From the NCBI GenBank assembly GCA_019359155.1, contig JAHHHV010000084.1:1-64000 (forward strand): a stretch of 64,000 nucleotides of DNA, given 5' to 3'. A model generated the notes under the pieces. That model saw nothing but the letters and a program-made list of their open reading frames with translations, was not told the DNA's origin and made no database searches. Shown here piece after piece: positions 34,421 to 40,668 of the stretch. Position 1 is the stretch's first letter; every line of letters starts with the position of its first letter. The position numbers were made by a program, and so were the translations under genes. This stretch comes from Pegethrix bostrychoides GSE-TBD4-15B. Its GTDB lineage: Bacteria > Cyanobacteriota > Cyanobacteriia > Elainellales > Elainellaceae.

Positions 34421-34795
34421 ATGACCAAGCTAGTGCTCATTGTGGATGACGATCAGGATATTCGAGATGTCTTGCAGGTATCGCTAGAAGAATTTGCGGG
34501 CTGGCAGACGCTAACAGCCACCACAGGCCGAGAAGGCTTGCAGATCGCCCAGACGACCAGGCTGGATGCAATTCTGCTTGATATTTCAATGCCGGATATG
34601 GACGGATTCCAACTCTGCGAAGCGCTTCAGAGCGAGCCAAAGACGCAGCAGATTCCGGTGATTGTCCTGACGGCAAAAGCCCTTCCCAGCGATCGGCTAC
34701 GGCTCAAAGCTCTGGCGGTTGCCGGGATGCTGACCAAGCCCTTTGATCCGCTGACGCTCTGGCAGCAGATCGCCGAACTCTTGGCCTGGAGCTAG
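34421..34795 (+). CDS. Single-domain response regulator
   Basis: 124 aa, CheY-like receiver only. Acidic pocket LIVDDDQD, phospho-acceptor D54 (AILLDISMPDMDGF), Thr in IVLTAKA and Lys in LTKPFDP are all present. Starts 7 nt after the large kinase, so it is its likely first phospho-acceptor. It could pass the phosphate to the HPt domain of the regulator at 28972, giving a His-Asp-His-Asp relay; that is inference. Confidence 0.9.
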   Translation: MTKLVLIVDDDQDIRDVLQVSLEEFAGWQTLTATTGREGLQIAQTTRLDAILLDISMPDMDGFQLCEALQSEPKTQQIPVIVLTAKALPSDRLRLKALAVAGMLTKPFDPLTLWQQIAELLAWS

Positions 34796-34810
34796 ACTGC
34801 CGGGACTGGT

Positions 34811-34860
34811 CTGTAAATCTGAGCTGCAAATCTAGTCTGTAAATCTGGGCTGCAAATCTT
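34811..34860 (+). repeat. About 26-nt tandem duplication
   Basis: CTGTAAATCTGAGCTGCAAA (unit 34811-34836) is followed by a nearly identical second unit from 34837. Intergenic; the second unit runs into the conserved element at 34857. Confidence 0.88.
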
Positions 34861-34900
34861 ATCAATTTCATATTTTTGGGCGCTAGTCTATGGGGGCGAG
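34857..34900 (+). promoter_or_regulatory. Conserved 44-nt upstream element, copy C
   Basis: Third and most diverged copy of the element also found at 38945 and 55810. Shared blocks are TCTTATCAATTTCATATTTT at the left and TAGTCTATGGGG at the right. It lies about 98 nt before the SMP-30 gene and 62 nt after the response-regulator stop. Confidence 0.5.
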
Positions 34901-34998
34901 CCTCAGCCGCTAGGCAATCTGCTAGAAAACTGGAACCGCTACTCGATAATATTGACTTGATACAGCCACTTACTTGATACAGCTACCCAGGCGCAACT

Positions 34999-35931
34999 AT
35001 GAGCCAGTTATCCAGGAGCCAGTCATCCAGGAGCCAGTCACCCAGCCCATCTCCCGTTCCAGTGCTGGCCGCACGGGCTAGGCTGGGGGAATGCCCGGTT
35101 TGGGAGGCGCAGCAGCAGCAGCTCTACTGGACTGACATTCATAACCATCGGGTTCACCAGTTTGATCCAGCCACAGGCAACAGCCGCTGGTTTGAAACTG
35201 GCGAGCTGGTCAGCGCCATTGCGCTCGCGGGCAGCAATCGGCTGCTGCTTGCCCTCCAAGATCGGCTGGCCTATCTCGATCTGCAAACCGCTCAGATTAC
35301 GCCACTCTGCCAGTTTGAATTTCCTCACCCCGACACGCGCCTCAATGACGGCAAATGCGATTCGCAGGGGCGCTTTTGGATTGGCTCAATCAGCGAAGCC
35401 ACCGGGCAGGCCGCCCTCTATCGCTATGACCCAGACGGTTCGCTACACCTGATGGAAACAGGCTTAACCATCTCCAACGGGCTGGGCTGGAGTCCAGATG
35501 GCAGCCGCTTTTACCTGACCGACTCGCCGCGCCGCCAAATCTATGCCTATGACTTCGATTCCGCAACTGGCAGCATCAGCAACCGCCGCGTTCTGATCGA
35601 TTTGGGCGATGAACCCGTCGAGCCAGACGGGCTGACCGTGGACAGTCAGGGCAATCTCTGGTCGGCGCTCTGGGACGGCTGGGCGGTAGTCTGTTTTAGC
35701 CCCACCGGGGCAGAGCTGCAACGGGTACCAATGCCCGTGCAGCGCCCGACTTGCCTCACCTTTGGCGGCGAGCATTTACAGAACTTGTACATTACCTCGG
35801 CCTCGGTGGGACTCAGCCAGAAAGAAATTCAGCAGGGCATTTGGGCGGGCGATCTGTTTTGCTTCACGCCAGATATCCCAGGATTATCCACAGAAGCATT
35901 CTCTACAGAGGCATTTTTGGCAGATGGTTAG
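34999..35931 (+). CDS. SMP-30/gluconolactonase-like beta-propeller protein
   Basis: 310 aa. Family blocks: ARARLGECPVWEAQQQQLYW (metal-binding Glu in GECPVW), RLNDGKCDSQGRFWIGS (Asn of NDGK), NGLGWSPDGSRFYLTDS and EPDGLTVDSQGNLWSALWDG (metal Asp in PDG). These proteins hydrolyse sugar lactones such as gluconolactone using one divalent metal. No signal peptide; the first 20 residues are a Ser/Gln/Arg-rich tail made by a 15-nt tandem repeat. With sugar dehydrogenases and glucosidases nearby (39783-43404) a sugar-oxidation role is plausible. Confidence 0.9.
   Translation: MSQLSRSQSSRSQSPSPSPVPVLAARARLGECPVWEAQQQQLYWTDIHNHRVHQFDPATGNSRWFETGELVSAIALAGSNRLLLALQDRLAYLDLQTAQITPLCQFEFPHPDTRLNDGKCDSQGRFWIGSISEATGQAALYRYDPDGSLHLMETGLTISNGLGWSPDGSRFYLTDSPRRQIYAYDFDSATGSISNRRVLIDLGDEPVEPDGLTVDSQGNLWSALWDGWAVVCFSPTGAELQRVPMPVQRPTCLTFGGEHLQNLYITSASVGLSQKEIQQGIWAGDLFCFTPDIPGLSTEAFSTEAFLADG
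35001..35045 (+). repeat. 15-nt tandem repeat, 3 copies, at the SMP-30 N-terminus
   Basis: GAGCCAGTTATCCAG, GAGCCAGTCATCCAG, GAGCCAGTCACCCAG; begins with the last base of the start codon and encodes repeated SQ(L/S)SR. Confidence 0.96.
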
Positions 35932-35966
35932 CGGCTGTATATTCGGTTGTATATTGGGTTCTCAGT

Positions 35967-36008
35967 GAGATTCTAACGGCGAGATTCTAACGGCGAAATT
36001 CTAACGGC
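35967..36008 (+). repeat. 14-nt tandem repeat, 3 copies, before the Fe-S/cNMP gene
   Basis: GAGATTCTAACGGC twice exactly, then GAAATTCTAACGGC. Intergenic, ending 11 nt before the ATG at 36020, next to its SD (AGAAGAG). Confidence 0.96.
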
Positions 36009-36019
36009 AGAAGAGTTGA

Positions 36020-38902
36020 ATGGTTGCACAATTCCCGGAACGACAGATGCATCGGCTGCGCTGGATCTTGACGATCGGCTGGCTGCTGGTGATTGCCTCG
36101 CTGTTTTACGATCCCTGGACGGTAGCGCTGACTCAGCCTGACCATCCCTGGAGTCCGCTGCGGCTCTCAGAGACCTGCGTCAGCGTCCAGGGGCAGTGCC
36201 TCGCGCAGCAGCCCTATCCACTGGGAGCCACACTGTTTTGGGGCGCCATTGTGCCGTCGGGGATTTTGATCCTGCTGGTGTTTGGGCATGAGCTGTGGCG
36301 ACGGATTTGCCCGCTGTCGTTTCTGTCGCAGATTCCGCGAGCGCTGGGCTGGCAGCGGCAGTTTAAGCGAGAGAACCCAGCGACCGGCAAGGTGCGCTAC
36401 GAGCTGGCAAAGGTCAAGCCTGACTCTTGGCTGGGGCGCAACTATGCCTACCTCCAGTTTGGCTGGCTGTTTGTGGGACTTTGCGGCAGGATTCTGTTTT
36501 TTAATGCCGATCGGCTCGTGCTGGGTCTCTGGCTGGTGTTTACGATTGCGATGGCAATTGCGGTCGGCTATTTCTACGGCGGCAAGTCCTGGTGCCAGTA
36601 TTTTTGCCCAATGGCTCCGGTGCAGACAATTTTTAGCGAACCCGGCGGCTTGCTCAGCAGTCAGGCGCAGACCAGCGAACAGGCCATTACGCAGTCAATG
36701 TGCCGCACTGTCTCACCCGATGGCGAAGAGAAGAGCGCCTGCGTCGCTTGCCAAAGTCCCTGCTTTGATATTGACTCAGAGCGCACCTACTGGGCAGGCT
36801 TGAACCAGCCCGAAGAGGCTTGGATTCGCTATGGCTATGTGGGGCTAGTGATTGGCTACTTTGTCTACTACTATCTATACGCAGGGAACTGGGACTACTA
36901 CTTTTCGGGAGCCTGGAACCGCGACCCAAATCAGCTGGCCGCGCTAATGAATCCGGGGCTGTACGTATTTGGGCAGCCGATCAATATTCCGAAGCTATTT
37001 GCCGTGCCGCTGGTGCTGGGTGGATTTACGGCAGCGGGCTACGCGGTGGGTCGCTGGATTGAGCGGCGGGCAAAATCCCAACATCGCGCCCGTCTCTCTG
37101 CCGATATCGTCCAGCATCGAATTTTTGCAATCTGCACCTTCTTTGCTTTCAACTTCTTTTTCTTTTTTGCAGGTCGTCCGCTGCTGCTGCTCTTGCCGCT
37201 CTGGGTGCAGTACGGGTTTGATGTTGGCCTGGTGTTTTTGAGTACGCTCTGGCTGCAAAAGTCTTGGCGACGCAACCCAGATCTCTACAGCCGCGAGAAG
37301 TTGGCTAGTCGATTCCGCAAGCAGCTCGAAAAATTGCAGCTCGCGCCTCAGCTCTTGGAGGGGCGCACCCTCAGCGATCTACATGCCGATGAACTCTATG
37401 TGCTGGCCAAGGTGCTGCCCAACTTTACCCGCGAAAAGCGGCATGAAGCCTACAAAGGCGTGGTGCGAGAATCGCTAGAAGAGGGCTACGTCAACTATTC
37501 CAGCAGTCTGGCCTTGCTGCAACAGATGCGTCAGGAGCTAGGCGTGAGCGACGCGGAGCACCGCGAAGTCTTGGAAGAGCTGGGCATCGAAAACCCAGAT
37601 CTGCTCAACCCCAACCGCCAGCGCTCGCTCGAAAATCAGATTCGGCTGAGCGGCTACCAAAAGTCGCTGGAGCGGGTAATGCGGCTGCGGCAAAGCCAGC
37701 CCGATCTGCTGCCGCAAGATGCCGCCGCAATTAGCTCTCTGCGCCGCGAATATTCGATCACGTCCGCAGAGGAAGACTGGATTTTACAGGAATTTTCTTC
37801 GCAGGCGAGCGGCGACCAAAAGGCCGATCTGCTGCTGGCGCGACTGGCCGACTGGTCAGACTGCGGCTATGCCCTAGATCGGCTTCCAGATTGTCTCCCA
37901 GATTGGCTTCCAGATCGACATACACCTGCGAATCGGGCAGTCGCAACGCTGCTGCAAACCAGCGTCTCCCGCAAGCAAACCCTGATTGTGCAGACAGTTC
38001 TGGAGATGCTGGCTGATCCACCTGCCGATCTGAACGTGCAGGCTACCGTGCAGGCGCTCCAACGGCTCGCGCCCCAGAAAACTGCCAAGCTGCTCCAAAC
38101 CGAAAAAGCGCTGGCTGCTCGCTTGGGCCAAGCTTCGCCAGAGCTGCGACGGCAACTCCAGTCCTCGGCAGATGCGGCGGCTCCAGAAGGCGCTCCAGAA
38201 GGCACTCTAGAAACCAGCTCCACCGCTCAGTCAGCCCTGCTGAGCCACTTGGAAGCTCTGCTGGAGCATTACGATCCGCTCGTTGAGGCTGCAGCGCTCT
38301 ATCTGATAGCTCAGCTCAATGCGGATCGAGCTATTGCGATTGCCCAGACGCTCTGTCAGTCGCCGTCATCAGTACCCTCATTATCCCCGTCATCACCCCC
38401 GTCATCATCCTCGTCGCTGCTCCAGGAAACTGCCGCTCAGCTGTTAACGCTGCCGCCCGCTCCGCCGCTCAAAGCCTTCCCGACTTTAGAGAAGCTGGTC
38501 TATCTGTTTAACAGCGATTTCTTCCAAGCAGTGCAAACCGAAACCCTGATGGCGCTGGCTGCTCACTCTAGCGTCGAAACCTACGCAGCCGATCAAACCA
38601 TCACCGAACCCGGAGATACCTGTCGGGAACTGCTGCTGTTGATCGACGGTCAGGCTAAAATTCACTATCAGCTAGCAGACGGCATTCGCGTCGAGCATCT
38701 GCAAGTGGGGCAAATGCTCGATGAACTAGAAGTGCTGACGCAGAGTGACGCAGAAAATACGATCATTGCTGAGACTGCGGTGACGCGGATTTTGGCCGTC
38801 TCAGTGGAGGCATTGGATCAGCTGCTCGACCAAGACCCAGCTTTTACGCGCCGCGTCTTAGAGTTAGAGAGCCGTCAGCTTCAGCGTCTGATGCGGCTGT
38901 GA
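36020..38902 (+). CDS. Membrane 4Fe-4S protein fused to a cyclic-nucleotide-binding domain
   Basis: 960 aa. Residues 1-430 contain about 7-8 membrane helices and Cys motifs like those of NapH/NosR/CcoG-type membrane ferredoxins: C192-X3-C196-P (WCQYFCPMAPVQTIF) and C228-X12-C241-X2-C244-X3-C248 (CVACQSPCFDID). The middle (430-820) is soluble, helical and HEAT-like, with repeat-expanded linkers. The C-terminus (about 826-953) is a cNMP-binding/CAP-like domain (TITEPGDTCRELLLLIDGQA), but the usual phosphate-cassette (GE...RxA) is not clear. Probable role: membrane electron transfer controlled by a ligand or by protein docking. Good SD AGAAGAG. The family name is uncertain. Confidence 0.75.
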   Translation: MVAQFPERQMHRLRWILTIGWLLVIASLFYDPWTVALTQPDHPWSPLRLSETCVSVQGQCLAQQPYPLGATLFWGAIVPSGILILLVFGHELWRRICPLSFLSQIPRALGWQRQFKRENPATGKVRYELAKVKPDSWLGRNYAYLQFGWLFVGLCGRILFFNADRLVLGLWLVFTIAMAIAVGYFYGGKSWCQYFCPMAPVQTIFSEPGGLLSSQAQTSEQAITQSMCRTVSPDGEEKSACVACQSPCFDIDSERTYWAGLNQPEEAWIRYGYVGLVIGYFVYYYLYAGNWDYYFSGAWNRDPNQLAALMNPGLYVFGQPINIPKLFAVPLVLGGFTAAGYAVGRWIERRAKSQHRARLSADIVQHRIFAICTFFAFNFFFFFAGRPLLLLLPLWVQYGFDVGLVFLSTLWLQKSWRRNPDLYSREKLASRFRKQLEKLQLAPQLLEGRTLSDLHADELYVLAKVLPNFTREKRHEAYKGVVRESLEEGYVNYSSSLALLQQMRQELGVSDAEHREVLEELGIENPDLLNPNRQRSLENQIRLSGYQKSLERVMRLRQSQPDLLPQDAAAISSLRREYSITSAEEDWILQEFSSQASGDQKADLLLARLADWSDCGYALDRLPDCLPDWLPDRHTPANRAVATLLQTSVSRKQTLIVQTVLEMLADPPADLNVQATVQALQRLAPQKTAKLLQTEKALAARLGQASPELRRQLQSSADAAAPEGAPEGTLETSSTAQSALLSHLEALLEHYDPLVEAAALYLIAQLNADRAIAIAQTLCQSPSSVPSLSPSSPPSSSSSLLQETAAQLLTLPPAPPLKAFPTLEKLVYLFNSDFFQAVQTETLMALAAHSSVETYAADQTITEPGDTCRELLLLIDGQAKIHYQLADGIRVEHLQVGQMLDELEVLTQSDAENTIIAETAVTRILAVSVEALDQLLDQDPAFTRRVLELESRQLQRLMRL
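37883..37918 (+). repeat. 12-nt tandem repeat, 3 copies
   Basis: CTTCCAGATTGT, CTCCCAGATTGG, CTTCCAGATCGA; encodes LPDC-LPDW-LPDR in the middle region of the Fe-S/cNMP protein. Confidence 0.92.
38180..38215 (+). repeat. 12-nt tandem repeat, 3 copies
   Basis: GCTCCAGAAGGC twice exactly, then a diverged ACTCTAGAAACC; encodes APEG-APEG-TLET in a linker of the Fe-S/cNMP protein. A Ser/Pro tract near 38370-38420 has the same character. Confidence 0.9.
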
Positions 38903-38944
38903 TAGATGCCGACGCCTGATTTGCATGAAATTCCGATCAAAAAA

Positions 38945-38989
38945 TCCTATCAGTTTCATATCTTCTTAGTTTAATCTAAGGGGCAAACG
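38945..38989 (+). promoter_or_regulatory. Conserved 44-nt upstream element, copy A
   Basis: Blocks TCCTATCAGTTTCATAT and TAATCTAAGGGGCAAAC. About 35 of the first 42 bases match copy B at 55810. It lies 158 nt before the DUF1269 gene and 42 nt after the Fe-S/cNMP stop. Possible alternative-sigma promoter or operator. Confidence 0.6.
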
Positions 38990-39050
38990 CCAGATGTGCA
39001 GCTGAGTGCGGTTAGGTGAATCAATTAGCCAAATAATTGAAGCTTCTCGG

Positions 39051-39085
39051 TTAAAACAGATTTTATTTAAAACAGATTTTATAAT
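39051..39085 (+). promoter_or_regulatory. Duplicated promoter-like segment before DUF1269
   Basis: TTAAAACAGATTTTAT is present twice without mismatch (39051-39066, 39067-39082). The second copy runs into AAT, making TATAAT at 39080-39085, 63 nt before the DUF1269 ATG. The -35 is not obvious. Confidence 0.55.
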
Positions 39086-39147
39086 GGCTGTTGGAACATT
39101 GAACTGACTTGGTATTCCAAGCATATCTCAACCATTAGGAGCAAATC

Positions 39148-39645
39148 ATGTCAGCATTAACCGTCTGGAAATTTGACAGCGTTGAAGGGGCAGAGAAGGC
39201 TCTAGCTAAGCTGGGAGAGCTACAAAAACAGCAGGTCATTCAGGTTTTGGATGCCGCTATTGTCTCTTGGCCAGTGGGTCGTAAAAAACCTAAAACCCGT
39301 CAGGCTATCGATACAACGGCAGCAGGCGCATTGGGCGGCGTATTCTGGGGCTTTCTGTTTGGCCTGATCTTTTTTGTGCCGCTGCTGGGCATGGTCGTCG
39401 GCGCGACCGCAGGCGCACTCTCAGGCCGCATGACCGACTATGGCATCAATGATGATTTCATCAAAGACGTGCAGAGCAAAGTCACCGAGGGCACTTCGGC
39501 GCTGTTCTTGATGACGGGTCAAGTCACGCTTGACAAAGTGGAAGCTGCCTTTACGCCTGAAGAGAAGGGTGAGCTGATCCAGTCTAATCTGTCGGCTGAG
39601 CAGGAAGCCAAGCTACGGGAAGACTTTGGTTCGGAAGAAGCCTAG
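39148..39645 (+). CDS. DUF1269 membrane-associated protein
   Basis: 165 aa. Begins SALTVWKFDSVEGAEKALAK (ferredoxin-like fold), then a Gly/Ala-rich hydrophobic hairpin ALGGVFWGFLFGLIFFVPLL and MVVGATAGALSG (about 70-100), then TEGTSALFLMTGQV. This is the standard DUF1269 plan. Function unknown; members are often stress-linked. Strong SD (AGGAG). It has a conserved upstream element (38945) and a duplicated -10 region, suggesting dedicated regulation. A broken relative may exist at 46173-46334. Confidence 0.88.
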   Translation: MSALTVWKFDSVEGAEKALAKLGELQKQQVIQVLDAAIVSWPVGRKKPKTRQAIDTTAAGALGGVFWGFLFGLIFFVPLLGMVVGATAGALSGRMTDYGINDDFIKDVQSKVTEGTSALFLMTGQVTLDKVEAAFTPEEKGELIQSNLSAEQEAKLREDFGSEEA

Positions 39646-39660
39646 TTAATTGGGTTGGGA

Positions 39661-39719
39661 CTAGTCTCAGCGGCTAGTCTCAGCGGCTAGCGGTGAATGA
39701 TGACTTCTAGCTGCTGAGA
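39661..39719 (+). repeat. Hairpin with a duplicated left arm
   Basis: CTAGTCTCAGCGG is tandemly repeated (39661-39673, 39674-39686). The right arm CTAGCTGCTGAGA (39707-39719) can pair with TCTCAGCGGCTAG (39678-39690), 13 bp with one G-U, or with the upstream copy. Follows the DUF1269 stop; no T-tract, so it is not a classical terminator. Confidence 0.7.
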
Positions 39720-39782
39720 ACAGCCAGCACTCTATTATTCTATTATCTTGGATAGAAAGAACGACTAAAGAGCAACTGCGAT

Positions 39783-40592
39783 ATGAAAGGACTAGCCGGG
39801 AAAAACGCCCTGATTACGGGAGCGAGTTCAGGTATTGGGCAGGCAATCGCGATTCGTCTCGCCCAAGAAGGCTGCAATGTAGCCATTAACTACCGTAAAA
39901 GCATCGAAGAAGCCCAAGATACCGAGATGATGGCGATGCAGGCCGCCTGCGGTCAAGTAGAAGGCTGTGGGGTACGCTCGCTGCTAGTCCAGGGAGATGT
40001 TTCCCAGGAGGCCGATATCCTCAGCATGGTCAATACGGTAGTCGAGACATTCGGCAGCCTGGATATTTTAGTCAATAATGCGGGAATTCAGAAAGAGTCG
40101 CCCTCCCACGAGACCAGCACCCAAGATTTTGACCAGGTGCTCGGAGTGAATCTGCGCGGCGCATTTCTCTGTGCCCGCGAAACCATTAAGCACTGTCTCA
40201 GTCAAGGGCATCCCGGCATTATTATCAACGTTTCGAGCGTGCATGAAAGTATTCCCCGCCCCATGTACGCCAGCTATTCGATTAGCAAGGGCGGCATGGA
40301 GAATCTGACCAAGACGCTGGCCTTAGAATATGCGGCTAGAGGCATTCGGGTGAACGCAGTTGCGCCAGGAGCTACAATCACGCCGATCAACCAAGACTGG
40401 ATTGACCATCCCGAAAAGCAGGCGCGGGTGGAGAGTCATATTCCGATGGCGCGGGCCGGTACGCCAGAAGAAATGGCTGCCAGCGTCGCCTTTTTAGCCT
40501 CTGATGATGCCTCGTATATTACCGGACAGACCCTATTCATCGACGGTGGGCTAACGCTCTATGCCGACTTCCGCGAAGCTTGGTCAGCCTAG
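39783..40592 (+). CDS. SDR-family oxidoreductase (glucose-1-dehydrogenase-like)
   Basis: 269 aa classical SDR. TGASSGIGQAIAIRLAQEG at the N-terminus, NNAGIQ near 100, catalytic Y165 and K169 (YSISKGG), and the C-terminal ITGQTLFIDGGLTLYADF found in glucose 1-dehydrogenases and their cyanobacterial relatives. It probably oxidises a sugar or polyol with NAD(P). It directly precedes the GH63-like glucosidase (76 nt between stop and the chosen start), so the pair may act on the same sugar. Confidence 0.9.
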   Translation: MKGLAGKNALITGASSGIGQAIAIRLAQEGCNVAINYRKSIEEAQDTEMMAMQAACGQVEGCGVRSLLVQGDVSQEADILSMVNTVVETFGSLDILVNNAGIQKESPSHETSTQDFDQVLGVNLRGAFLCARETIKHCLSQGHPGIIINVSSVHESIPRPMYASYSISKGGMENLTKTLALEYAARGIRVNAVAPGATITPINQDWIDHPEKQARVESHIPMARAGTPEEMAASVAFLASDDASYITGQTLFIDGGLTLYADFREAWSA

Positions 40593-40668
40593 CAGCGCTC
40601 GGCAAGTCTCTCCAGCCAGCATATCTTCAGCGAGCAACCCAGTATCCCCTCTATTTCAGGAGCATCCC

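Noticed and set aside
40561-40668. Upstream extension of the GH63-like gene
   Set aside because: It overlaps the end of the SDR gene and is Ser/Pro-rich, while ATG 40669 has a good SD.
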